DNA of 64,000 nt, from assembly GCF_010015445.1 (NCBI RefSeq), contig NC_053118.1, positions 23,382,937-23,446,936 on the forward strand. Direction: 5' to 3'. Source of the DNA: Perca fluviatilis. Lineage: Eukaryota; Chordata; Actinopteri; Perciformes; Percidae. Positions 46,081-58,700 of the stretch are shown here, piece by piece (the first letter of the stretch is position 1; each line of letters begins with the position of its first letter). The position numbers were made by a program, and so were the translations under genes. Below the pieces are notes generated by a model. It was given only the letters and a program-made list of their open reading frames with translations. It searched no databases and was not told the DNA's origin.

Positions 46081-47697
46081 GTAAAATTGCATCACAGGGA
46101 ATTAACTTTACTTTCACATTGCATTGTGCACAATATCTCAGTTTCAAGTTGGAGTGTGTCCCTGTTGGTAGCAAGCTGCTAATGTGAAGTGTGGCCGTGT
46201 GTGTACGTCAGTAGGGCCAGTGCTAACCCCTGCTAAGGGCCACTCCAGATGGACTTATAAATAGACCCCACACCCATCTATTTACACACTGTGCAAATCA
46301 TCACCTCCCTCTGACTATCTGTAGTCCACAGCCCTCCAAATGCAAAAGTCAGGCTGCCTTGGCGCCTGCAGGCCTGTAACAGCACAATCTGATGGAACAC
46401 TGTGACTCATCTTACCTGTTAACGCCCTGGTCTCTGCTCTCTTTTTATCCCCAGCCCTCTTGCTGATTACTTTCCACTTACGTTCCTCCTCTCATGTCAC
46501 GTAGGCCTTGTGTTTCTCTTTCATCTTTGCCATACTTTGTGCAATTGTGGCAGCTGTCTCCCTTTCATTCATTCCCTCCATGGACCTTTCTCATCTCAGG
46601 TCACTGGTAACATGAACAAGAATTACTTCTTTAGCTGGGTCATAGTAAAGTGTGTTTTTTTAAAACACTTGGTATCTCCGTTAGTAACGCCTGTTGTTGT
46701 AGATACACGGTGTTCCGGGAAACAGAGGACACAAGGCTCGTGTGACACTCGGTGGAGGGTTAGTAGAGGACCACAGACTGACAAATGGAAACACATGGTG
46801 CAGACCACAGAGACAATAGAGTGCCAACACAAAGATGCTGATCGAGGTGCAAATCTGCTCAAGGCCCATGAGGACAGAGAGCAGAGATGATGAAAACAGG
46901 AGAAATAAGGACAGCTAATGTATGCAGGTCCTTACTAAAATCCAACAACAATGTCAAGGAGATGGAGCACATTTAACTTTAAGTCTTGTTTGTACTTCCA
47001 AGTCACGACAGACCTTTAAACATCTGTCAAGATGGAAGACACACTCGCAAATCTAGAAACCCAAGAACATCGGATTTAGAATTGTAATGTCAGCAACATT
47101 TAGATTTCAAGCTACCAGTATCAAATGAAGCTCACCTTGGCACAAAGATTTAAACTTTGTGAAGGCATGGTGTCACAGTCACTGCCTTTAAAGCATCTTC
47201 AACATGTACATGTTATATCTCATATGCAGTAAGTTCCCTTGTTTCTGTCTTTAGAAAGAGAGTTTCATGTTCTTTAAATGCTTGTTTCTTAACACAGATT
47301 AACACGGGACACATGGATGGAGGATGCGGAGACAACCATCTGGAAATTGATGTAAGGTGTAACAGATATTTAGACAGATATCTGATAAAAGATTTCACAT
47401 GTCATGAGAGTGATAAGTGCAAAAGCAGACACCGATATAAGAGCCGGATTGATGGGCAGAGTGGAGCAAGTAAATGGGACTGTGTGGGAATCTATATGGC
47501 CAAATGTCTGAAATATATCCCTGCAGTGAATCAAAACACTTGGGTCATCATCCCCCAACTTTCTCTGTCACCTGGCTGCTTGTGAGGTTCAGCTACTTTA
47601 AATGCTTAAACGGGATCGAGAGTGACGATACTGTTTCACTTGAAGAGCCTCAAATTATCACTTTTGCAGAGTGAGAAGCACTAGATGAGCAACACTG

Positions 47698-47822
<125 letters not shown>

Positions 47823-49145
47823 AGAGAGAAGTAGAGAGAAGTAGAGTGAGAATGGCGTGGTGAAATGGTGAAAAGGAGATCGGTGGGAGATTATGTATTG
47901 CAGCGCTGGCATGCCTCTTGCATTGCCGTCTAACTAATAAACAAGTTTAGAGATTATCATGTGTTTACTATCTGGTATGTTTGCCTCCTAACCATTCTGC
48001 GGTGCTTTCTGGATCCCCAACCACCTGCTCCTTTACTCTCTTTCTTCTCTTTCTGCCTCTCTCACCTCATGCCGGAGCAGCTTGGGCAGAGTGGCAGGTT
48101 GATGTGTTCAAAGGATTGATTGTCCCTCTTGGCTCCTCTCCTCCTCTCTTTTGCTTACATGGTCGCCATCTGTCAAGCTGTCATCGGCCTCGCCCGGTTG
48201 ACCTTGTTAGGGCCATCCCACAGGCTCACTCTGGTGTCCGTGTAGCCCCGATATGTCAAGGGGATGATGAGTGTCTCCCTCTTGATCTGACAAAGCCTAC
48301 TGTAGGGTGAGAGCCAGTGAGAGTTGGGACTTCAGGGGAATGTGTAATAATATTTATATTAGTCAAGTCTATGCAGAGTCAAGTTTCCATCCCAATGCAG
48401 CTGTAACGTCTGAGACTCTGAGACAAAAGGTTAGGAACTATAGCCTTGATAGTCACTTTCATCGTTGCACAGATAACCACTTGGGATAGCTTATGTAAAC
48501 TGATAAGTAAGGAATTGTGGGTCAGAGAAGACACATTTTTAATAATATAAACAAATATATAATATATGTAAATAAAAACATAAACTGTACAAAACACTAG
48601 ACTAGAAATAGTCTCAAAAAACTATGAAGCAGAGCAGATGAGGAGCTGAGTACCTTGACCATCTCATTGTGGAATGGATCACAAACTTTCATAAAGATTC
48701 CACATGGTGATGCTTCTTTTTTTTAAAAAGGGCAGCAGAGGCAAATATGTTTGCAAAAAAATTTAAAGTTATAACTTAGTTTTAGTGCTTATTTTACAAA
48801 TATCTTATTGAAGGCATCACCTGTTAATGCACAATATTCCAAAGCCACTGAGGAATAAATGAAGTATAAAAAGGGATGCCAAAACTCACAGCTATGACGG
48901 TGTCTTTTCAATGGCGTCTGTAAAGGCAGACATGATTTCCTCAAATACAATTCATCTTCTGTAACTGGTGTTTTAAAGACGTCCCCGGGAAGATATGGTT
49001 TCTAAAAATCAGAACAAACCGAGCAAGATTTATTTATTTCTAGGACAACAAATTAAACCAAGGCTGCAACAAATGGTATAACAATTAATATGTTTGTATT
49101 TGTATTTTTTGCATGTATTGATTAATAGTTTACCCTATAAAATGT

Positions 49146-49183
49146 AATAATAATAATAATAATAATAACAATAATAATAATAA
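49146..49183. repeat. (AAT)n microsatellite
   Basis: About twelve AAT/TAA units with one interruption (aca). Confidence 0.9.
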
Positions 49184-49605
49184 AATATACCCTTCACAAC
49201 TTTCTGGAGCCCAAGGTGACTTCTTCAAATATCTCTTTTCTTTCACCAAAAGTCCCAACCCCACAGATATTCAGTTTATAGTGATGCAAACCAGAATATT
49301 TGGTGTTTTTGCTTAATAAATGACAATTAATCTATTCATATTTTTAGGAGTTTTCTATTGACCAACAAATTAATTAATCAACTCATTGTTCCAGAACTAA
49401 ATTAAACAAAGAAAGTGTGGTTAACATGGAGAATTGAAATCATCCATGTTCAGGTTGTGCGACACATGATGCAGGGAGAGGAAATACATGTTTAAAACAC
49501 AGGACTGTCACTGATTATTACAGCAGAGAAAACCTAGGCTTGGCTCACATAATGGCATTAACTGTACTGTCAATTCAGTAACTTTTTTTGACTGACCCCT
49601 TATAG

Positions 49606-50086
49606 CAGAGATCTTCAAAAGGGGGTCCGGGACCCCTAGGGGGTCCTCAGAGTCACTGCAGGGGGGCCTCCAAATTATTGTCAATTTTTGAAAGTTTTTT
49701 CAAAAATGTAAATGTCTTAACATAATTCCAACATATCATTAGCAAATATAAATCCTCACTGATGATAGGCTTACTGGCCTATAGGTAAGGTATAGTCACT
49801 AAGATAGCCCCCCACAGATACAGTTCATCCTAATGATTCACTGTGCCACATTGCCACTGTGTAACAATAAAAGATTAATAAAGTCATGCCAACAATTATT
49901 TTAATATCTTAGTGTTCTATGCAAAAAAAAAGTATAAAGTATAAAGGCTTTAGGCTGCCCTACACGTTATTGCAGGCCCAGTTTAATATGCAACTTAATT
50001 TTATGCAATATATGTAGTAGAGGGTCCCTGCTCGGTCCCTCTTTCAGTTAAGGGGTCCTTGGCTTAAAAAACGTTGAAGACTCCTG
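49606..50086. mobile_element. hAT-type MITE with 8-base target duplication
   Basis: The terminal repeats CAGAGATCTTCAA and, inverted, CAGGAGTCTTCAA fit the CAGRG start of hAT elements. Flanking CCTTATAG (49598-49605) and CTTTATAG (50087-50094) form an 8-base duplication with one mismatch. The body has 'gggtccgggacccctagggg' near the left end and its partial inverse (ggtccctctttcagttaagg) near the right. There is no transposase frame. Confidence 0.85.
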
Positions 50087-50094
50087 CTTTATAG

Positions 50095-51849
50095 GATTAT
50101 TTATGGAGGCCAAAACCCATTTTCTATGTGCATTGCTCCACCTGCTGGTTATATTAAGTAGTGCAAAAGTCACATTTGAGGCCCACTGTGGTTGGGTGCC
50201 TTTGCTAGTAATTAGTGTCTTTCAATTGCTTCATTATTTAGTTTTCTCCATTAATATGAGAACTAATCCAGGCAAATTCCAGAAGAATGGTAAGTAAGAA
50301 ACAAGTAGCAGATATTTTCAGACAAGACTGTGTTCATCTTAAACAAACACAGTTAGTCATATATTTACTTAGGTGTCTACAATGACTTTGAGTATAAAGA
50401 AAAGGGTGTTGACAAATTCCTCACTTGTGCACCTTTATAAATGTATTGGAGCCTGTGTAATGAACAAGAGCAACTAACCTACTTTTTGTGGAAGATGACA
50501 GTCCGAATGTTTGGCTTTGTGTGGTAATCAGACACTAGAAACAGGGCTATGGAACGGTATATCTGTCTAATAAAATGTGTGTGAACCAAAGAAGAAAAAC
50601 TCTTAAAATTAAACACAACAGACTGAGGCTGCATGATACATCTATTTACCAGATTGGGGCAGGAAGAAAAAGTAAAAAGCAAGAAAACTGTGATGGTTAG
50701 GAGGACAGGGGGAGGAGGAGGAGAAGGAGGAGGGAGGAGGAGAGGGAAGGAGGAGAAAGAAGAAAAGACAAAAGATTCATAAAACTAAACTAAAGCAGTT
50801 GTGGACGACAGCAAAAGTTGTAAGTACGAGTTAATTATGCTTCTTTTTCACCCGATTTTAACTCATATTATAGCAAATACACAGAGGAGCATCTGCACAT
50901 GCAGGATCTCTCACATCCTAAGATATTAATGGTAGGATATTTCCTATTCATAGGATGTAAACATGAACTGTAAGAGTGAAAGCTCGGCTGATTTACGTCA
51001 CAATTTATATTTTACAGTAATGCGATGTGTGGTTGTATGCAGAGTTCAGTAAGTACAAGCAGTGAAAAACATGCCACTCTCACAAACTGATCAACAGAGG
51101 CATGCACCAAGTTAAACCAGGACAATCTAGAGTTTTCAAATCAGTAATTGCAAATGTGTGACTCTGGGATTATTGGAGCAGAAAAATGCAAAACTGTCAA
51201 TGATCAGGGGGCTTTGTGATGATTGTACAGTGGGAAAACAGTAACATGTTCTATGAAAAGAAAGCTGGAAAAGAATGTGCGACTGTACCAGAGGAGGGGC
51301 GGAGGGGCTCTCAAATTGGGCACAAAAAAACACATTCTTTTGAGAGAACTCACGTCTTGGACTCCAAAGTTACACTGACACATCACGAGAGGAATGATGC
51401 AGGGCGGGAGAGGGAAGGAGAAAGAGTGAGGGCCAGACGGAAAACTAATTTTAAGAGGTAGAAACTTTATAAAGTGTCATTTAAAACTTGTTCTTACAGT
51501 TGCTCCTCTGCTACTTTATCTGGCTGTTTACAAGCAGTCCAAAGTCTACATAAAAATCAACAACTGTACAGATTATTCCAATGCAAAATGACATCAGGCA
51601 CTCCTCTATAACGATGACAACTTATCCAAAACACAGCACTACTCTGTGATTTTAGCTGGAGCAAAACCTTAGGGAAAACATTACAGTGACCTGGGAGCAT
51701 TTATATGCAAGGAGATTAAAGGAAACATAAACAGCAACAAAACTCTTGAGTGCGGATATTGAACAGTTCCACTCTGTGAAATCATCCTGACTCTTTTCCT
51801 CTTCGGTTTCCTCCAGCTCGTAAAACTCACCCTCTTACAAGTTTAAGGA
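50095..51849 (+). promoter_or_regulatory. mfap5 upstream region and 5' UTR
   Basis: Includes a purine (GGA-rich) tract at 50701-50765. A possible non-coding first exon ends near 50818 before a GTAAGTACG donor, and a strong acceptor (ggtttcctccag, ending 51816) lies 33 bases before the start codon. These suggest a spliced 5' UTR, but no transcript evidence is available. No other gene was seen. Confidence 0.4.
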
Positions 51850-53832
51850 ATGGGCAGCCTTCCAGTGGTCCTGCTCCTCTGCAGTTTCCACGGTAACGCT
51901 GCCAAACAGAACACACAAATCATCATGTTTAATTACGGTTGAGTCGCTGTGTGTTTGTTTTTATGCTGCGAAACACTCCCCTCATGTGGTTTCTGTTCCA
52001 CAGCGTTCACAGCTGTTGCCCGAGCCCAGCAGCCCGGTAATGCTCTTCTCCTCATAAGCCTTTTTAGTTATGTTGCATGACATCTGTCAGTCTGAGTCAT
52101 TGCGATGGGTCGCTGCTAAGATGTGTTCCCAACCTGATCGTGTTTTCTCTCCTTGTTTCTAGAGAACACTGACACCACCTTGCCAGCCAGTGAGTGACAG
52201 CAGATTGGAGATGACCTCTGGCCTGCCTCTCAGGAGGCCCCGTGAACTGAAAGTTTCCTGCGCTTCATCTTGTCTGTGTGATTGTTACATTTTAAATATG
52301 TCTCGTCTCTTCTGTCTCTGCAGACTGTAGGGAGGAGATGTATCCTTGCACCAGGATGTACTCGGTTCACCGGCCCATCAAGAGATGTATTGGTGCTCTT
52401 TGTCTCTACAGGTGGTTTGCAATCTTTCTACCAAACACCAGTTCTAATTTAGCAATTGGGAATTAGTACTTGGTCCCTTCACTAAAGTGAAAGTAGTGAC
52501 ATCACAATATAAAACTACTCCATGACAAGTAAAAGGCCTGCCTTCATAATTTCATTTTCATCAAGTACCTGCTATAACATTGAATATTCATGCCTAAATA
52601 AGCAACAATCAAATATTAATTTCAGAAAAAACACATAGTTTTAATTTATCATTAGGACTGTGCAGGAGTGGTTTGATCAAATAAATAAACCAAATCTGCA
52701 CATTATAAGAAGCTGATTGAATAAATAATTTCAGGACCTTTTAGTCAAAGCATATTAGCATTATCAGCAAAATGTACTTAAAGTATCAGTGCTCGTTATG
52801 CAGCAGAATAGCCCCTGTCCGTGTTTTGATTGGTTGTTACATGTTAGATGCTATTATTGGATTAATATCACTGACGCATAAATTGGGAAGCAGCTTTTTA
52901 ATGTTGTAGTTGGTCCAGGTGGAGCAAACATTTTAAAAATGTAATCCAAACAATAACTACAGACATCAGATAAATGTAGTGGAGTAAAAGTATAAAGTTG
53001 CAGTACCTCAAAATTGTACTCCAGACAGTACTTGAGTAAATCTACTGTAAGTAACAATCCACCCCTAGTAACTGTAGTTGCACCTTGTCACACCAGGTCA
53101 AACTATCACTTGAGCTCTTTTACAATACTCAAAATGTTAATGTTGTCTCCTACTTCTGACGCAGCCTTCCTCGTGTCTACGTGATCAACAATGAGATCTG
53201 CATGAGGACGGTGTGCCAACAGGATGAGTATCTGAAAGGTGAGATGCTCGCGACTGGAATGCTCTGCAAAAGATTCTCAAACCGGAAAAACTAATTTCCA
53301 TTTCATCTTTCAAAACCATTATATCATCCTTGTTCACGAACATATGCAGTTGCTTCTCTACATGATCATTTTTCCAGCTAAATATTTGAATGGTTTCTCC
53401 CTCTCTTACTCACCCATGTACCTGTGCACTTCTCTCGTTATAACTGTTGTCTGTGTAGTATTTCAAATTGTATTTTATGTAATTTCTAAACTGTATATAT
53501 TTCTAATGTATTTATTTTCTAGCCCTCCTTCCCTCTCCCTATAAGTGGCTTTGTCCATTGTCTGGCCACCATTGTAAATAAGAACCTGTTCCTAATAACT
53601 TGCCTGTAAAAATAAAGGTGAAAAAAAGAAAATGCTCTACATGTAAAATAAGAATGATGTTGGATATACAGTACGTGATCATGCATTTACAGAAATGATC
53701 CGTCTTTTGCACATTACAGCCGAACTGTGCAGAGAGCTGTCCGGGTGGCCCAGGCGTGTTGAGAGGTCATCTAATAGGAAACGCTGTCGCAATCGCCGTA
53801 GCAACCCCAAAACCTGGGCAAACGAGGCCTGA
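51850..53832 (+). CDS. mfap5: Microfibril-associated protein of the MAGP family
   Basis: Six exons: join(51850..51892,52004..52036,52163..52189,52324..52411,53165..53238,53720..53832), 125 residues. The signal peptide MGSLPVVLLLCSFHAFTAVA is probably cut near Ala22. A short linker leads to the matrix-binding cysteine domain: NCREEMYPCTRMYSVHRPIK, LCLYSLPRVYVINNEICMRT and LCRELSGWP, with seven cysteines in MAGP spacing plus one more in the basic tail (SNRKRCRNRRSN). MAGP proteins bind fibrillin and build elastic-fibre microfibrils outside the cell. The 'CREE-YPCTR-YS-HRP-K-C' block is shared by MFAP2 and MFAP5; the choice of mfap5 rests mainly on linkage to aicda, as in mammals. The acidic, O-glycosylated N-terminal region of mammalian MFAP5 is nearly absent and no RGD is present, so the protein is short for the family. 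Confidence 0.9.
52440..53069. repeat. Degraded dispersed repeat in mfap5 intron 4
   Basis: 'gtggagtaaaagtataaagt', 'ttgcagtacctcaaaattgt' and 'gtacttgagtaaatctactg' resemble the inverted sub-terminal parts of the element at 39744-40295. Boundaries are approximate; no duplication is visible. Confidence 0.45.
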
Positions 53833-53895
53833 TGGGGCCCAGGATGGCGATGTGACCACCTCTGAGGATGGAGCCTCAAACCAGGGACATCGTCA

Positions 53896-53901
53896 AATAA
53901 A
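53896..53901 (+). terminator. Polyadenylation signal of mfap5
   Basis: AATAAA 64 bases after the stop codon, followed downstream by a T-rich stretch (gggtgtttttttttctc). Confidence 0.7.
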
Positions 53902-55731
53902 AACAGCCCATAACACCATAAATCAACCACTTGACACCTGTGGGTGTTTTTTTTTCTCTTTCACACGTACACACAAGTGTGCAGAGTCATATCTATGTTT
54001 ATGTATTAGTCTTTTGAGTGTGAAATATTGAAGCTCATTTCATGTGTTTTTTGACACAGATCATGTCTTCCGTGGTTTACGATCCATTAAAGGTACTGTA
54101 GTAATGGGCCTATAGCAGCACTGAGTCATTTCATTGTACAAAGAAAGACCCACTCTATGTATATCTTTATGTTTTTCTTTGCATATACATTTCCATATTC
54201 ATATACAGTTTGAATAACAAGTAACATTTGGGAGAGATGCATATAATTTAAACAGTAAACAAACACTGACAGACATTGTTTAGGGCTTTACACTCACACA
54301 GTCTCTGTGTTCCAATCAAAATCTATCGTCACACCACTTGTCAGCTGTCACAACACACGTGCATGTGATACCAGTGCAACATAAGCCATCTCTCTGTACA
54401 TGACAATATCACAACAAAACACTGCATCAAACACAGACTAGCTTGGTCCCACGTTGCATTTGCCTGCATCAGAATACCATTAACATTACATCTTAACATA
54501 GAATTGAAGTTCACAGTTAAAACCCAGTTTGTACAGTACAACATGCTGTGTGATTGAGGTCTGCGACCTGACCACCTTCTCAAAAAAAAAAGAATTAAGC
54601 AGATGAATGTCTCCCCAGACTGACTGAACAGTGCAGAAACACAGACCTATTCATTGAGGAGAGAGGTCGTGACCTAAATGACTCACCAGTCGCAGCTTTA
54701 ACAGCTGGGCTGAGTAGAGATGACATAACATGGACTAAATCATTTCTGTTTCCCCCTTGAGGCAAAGATAAAAGCACTTGATGCCTCTCTTTCTTTCGCT
54801 AACACCCATACCGCATCAAACATTCCTAATTCCCTGTCTCTTTGTACTGCTTTACAGTTAAAACAATGCACACAGTGCCAAGGACCCATCCCCCGTGAAA
54901 TATGTGTTCAACAGCTGCAGCTCAATTTGAAATGTCCTCTCAAATTGATGCCGCAGAGCCACTAGAGAGCACAACTAGTCTGTAAATCAGCTTCTTTCAA
55001 GTAAAAATCATTTTGTGGTAAACTTCACCTTAACGTAAGTCGAATATTTGAACAATCCCTGTGTTAAATGCAGACTTTATGCATTACTAACTACATAGAC
55101 AGAGTAGACTGCCAGTCAGTGCATATAGTCAGTCCCACTGCTGGGGACTTGAGAGATCAAATAAGCTACAGTACATACAGATGACAACACCAATGACAAG
55201 AATTACAAACTACCGACAATATATACATTTAAAATAAATATTCTCTGTACAGAAATTCATTCATTATATTTAATTTGATTTCATCAATCAGATGTTTCTG
55301 ATTATGTCTCCCTTGCTCATATTTCTATTGTGTATACTCTACGATAGAAATCAGCAAATAAAACATTAAGACGAGGACAAAAAAGGGAAAAAGCTGAATT
55401 CAAACGGGAAAATGGAAACTATAGAGCTAGATTGGATATACAGAAGGAGAGAGTGAAGAGGATCCCCAAGTATGATGGGGGGCGGGCATAGCGTGATGGC
55501 CTATAGTTGTAAATCTTTCTAATTAAGACTGGATTATGAGGTCAGGGTGTATCTCTGGCTAAGAGCAAAAGCCATGAGGGACTGAACTAAATTAAAACAA
55601 ACTAGCACAGGGGGTTACCCTGCTTGGCAGGGAGAGATACGGGACCCCATAACGGGGGGAAACAAAAGTAGCAAAATGTGCTGCATTGTATACAGAGAGA
55701 TAAGTGGGAGACAAACAAAATGTATCCCTCC
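53902..55731. other. Convergent intergenic, necap1 3' UTR
   Basis: The mfap5 and necap1 genes converge here. Most of it is likely necap1 3' UTR and spacer. An ATTAAA-type minus-strand signal (plus tttaat near 55269) is one candidate end. No exon with recognisable protein content. Confidence 0.5.
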
Positions 55732-58700
55732 TCACTTCGTGGATACGGAGTCAAAGTCTCCCCACAGGTCCGAGCTGGCTGTGCTGGTGGGGTCGGAGGG
55801 AGCTGCTGAGTTGGAGTTACTGGTGTCCAGATCTAGCAAAAAACCTGGTGGTTACACAAAAAAATAAAAAATACTGAAACATAATGCAACTCTGAAAAAG
55901 TAACAAAAACAGATTTCTGATGTGACGGTTTGTCTCTTATCAGTCTAAGAATTCAGCAACATTAGGCAGGATTACAAGAAATGTAAAATCTTTATCTTAC
56001 AAGTAATTTTACCCGCTATGATGTCTGAAAATTATAGTTTGCTAAAGGGTAAGTTCACCCAAATAAATAAACATACAGTACTTCCCCGCTCACCCTAGTG
56101 GTATCTAGCCATGCAGATCTAGTAATATTGAGGGCTTGAGATATCGACCTCTAAAACGTCTTCCATTACCCAAACACAATGGAAGTGAATGGGGCTTCAT
56201 TTGTGCTGCTTTAACCATTGAAAACTCAAAAGCAATGAGTCGTTCAACAAACTCCCATTTACTCTGGGTAATCCACACACTTTATTATTAACAGTTTTCT
56301 TGGGGGCTATTTCTTTGGTAGAGAGGAGTTTCAATGAAAACTGTTCAACGAGAGGTCTGTGGATTATCCTGAGAAATTTGGGACATCATTTTGTGGAAAG
56401 ACAAATTACGTTTCTCAATGCTTTGAGCACCACAACCAAACTTCCATACACCTTCATTGTATTCAAATGACTGCAGACAAGCATCACCAAACTTCAGCAC
56501 ATGAAACCGAAACTGCGTGCATGACTAAACACCACTTGGAGTGCATTGAAAACAATTTCAGTTTAGTGATATAAACTAGTGTGATTTTCAGTTTAAAAGC
56601 GTCTTTGCTGCAGAGGGCCAGAGAGGAGAGGGGCAACAATATTTGTTTTAAAGGAAAATTCCAGTATTTTACAACTGGAGTCTATCGGTCATAGTTTTGG
56701 TTACTATTCCTACAGGTCAGCATAACACTGCACTCACCACTTTCACTGTAAAGACTGTTGAAACAAGTGCTCCACTGGAAACAGCCCCCAATGGGGCAAA
56801 GGAAATACAAGCTTTCAACAACTAAAAACTTTCCTCTGCTTTATACTGACTATTAACATGAACTCTCAATCTGTATGACTTCTGAGGTCACACTATGTCC
56901 CACTGTGAATGAAACAGCTGCACCGATCTAGAACAACCTGCAGGTTGAACACGGATGTAAAGATGCAATGCAATGGATTATCGGGGTAATAATGTTAAAG
57001 GTTTAACCTTCCTTTAGACTTCCAAAAAGTAGATTTTCACAATTAAGTTAAAAGGACAATTCCGGCGCAAAATGAACCTAGGGGTTAATAACACATGGGT
57101 ACCAAGTCGACCGTTCTCTGGGATATGTTTTCATGCTGATCGAATGTGACCAGTTTTAGCGCAAACTGCTAATTAGCTTATAACGCTAGTCGTCGGGGCA
57201 TGCGAAAGTAAAAAGGAATCGCTATTTCCATACCACTAACAAGGCTCAAAATAGCACCACACTTCCACGGTAGCATAATGATGGTCCCTACATGTAAACC
57301 GAAGCATTGAGAATGTTGTAAATGTACAAACAGTTTATTAAAAACATAGTTTATAAAGACAGTACCGTTCGGTATACAGGCGGGCACCATCTTGGGAAAA
57401 CAGTCATGACCAGTCGAACGACGAACACTGTGCTTGAGTTATGTTACTGGTTACTGGTTACACTGAGCCTTGTTAGTGGTATAAAAATAGCTATTTCTTT
57501 ATACTTTCGCATGCCCCGACGACTAGCTTTATAAGCTAATTAGCGGTTTGCGCTAAAACTGGTCACATTCGATCAGCATGAAAACATATCCCAGCGAACG
57601 GTCGATGCGGGAACCCATGTGTTATTAACCTCTAGGTTCATTTTGCGCCGGAATTGTCCTTTAAGATTGAGTTAAGCTTGGGCTGAGCTATCTCTACAGT
57701 AACAGAGGTGAGGACAATGCTATGCTTGCTGACAGATATGTTGACCAAAAGAACAACCATCGGTCTCCAAATTTTGTTTTCTCATGATCATGAGAAATCA
57801 TTTTTGAGATTTCAACAGAACACAATGAATGACAAAACATGAAGTCCACTGTTTGTAATCTTGACATGTATATGTATACATATGGTGTGATCCTGACATA
57901 ACAAGCTTTCAAATTACTTTCTTGTGATTATGGAATAATTATTATGGGATATATAGGATAACAGAGCTTCTTATGTAGAGATCATGATGTATTTATTTCC
58001 AGATGATGAGAAAACAAAACGCAAGACAGACTGTAGGTGCATGACATCGCCGGCTTTCTGTACTGTACTGTTACAATTACCCACCGGTGTCAGTTCCTCC
58101 TGCAGATGGTTGTGTGTTATGATTGGTAGATCTGGACGAAGGAGGTGGGGCTAACTTGCCCCCAGGAGGAGGTGGAAGAAGCCCAAAGCCACCTGAACTC
58201 TGCGGGCGGGACCTGTCCTTCTTTTTTGATTGCTGGAAAAGGTATAATTAGGAGAACCCAAAACTCAGTGAGTGTGTGGGTTTATAAAAGTTCCCAGATT
58301 GTTTAACAAGACCACAGAGAAAACATACTAAAAGAGATTAAAAAAAGTTAAAATAGTAGTATACATTTGGTGGTTCAATCGTCAAACCGAGAGCAATTTA
58401 GCTCTTCCACTAACCAACCTTATAAACATTAAGTTGAATGAAAATAAGGTTACCCCAATATTGAGAGTAATGGTCTGTCCTTCTTTGAAGCCTAGGTCCA
58501 GTTTAGGGGTGGTGTCGGGAGCCTGCTCCTGCTTCTTAAATTCATCTTCCTGCTTCACCCACCTGGAGAAAACGAGGAGAGACAGAAAAGTCAAAAGTAT
58601 TACGAGATAGTTAAATAAACCAGAATAAATAAGTTCACTTCTTAGTTAGTTATTATTCGTGACACACTATGAAGCAGCTGCATACTTGAAGTGGTCTTGA

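Noticed and set aside
46510..46890. 126-codon plus-strand frame in the SBK-mfap5 gap
   Set aside because: No recognisable domain, low-complexity composition, overlapped by other frames, no splice context or conservation visible.
47981..48310. 109-codon plus-strand frame
   Set aside because: No recognisable motif and no neighbouring exons; length is expected by chance in GC-richer DNA.
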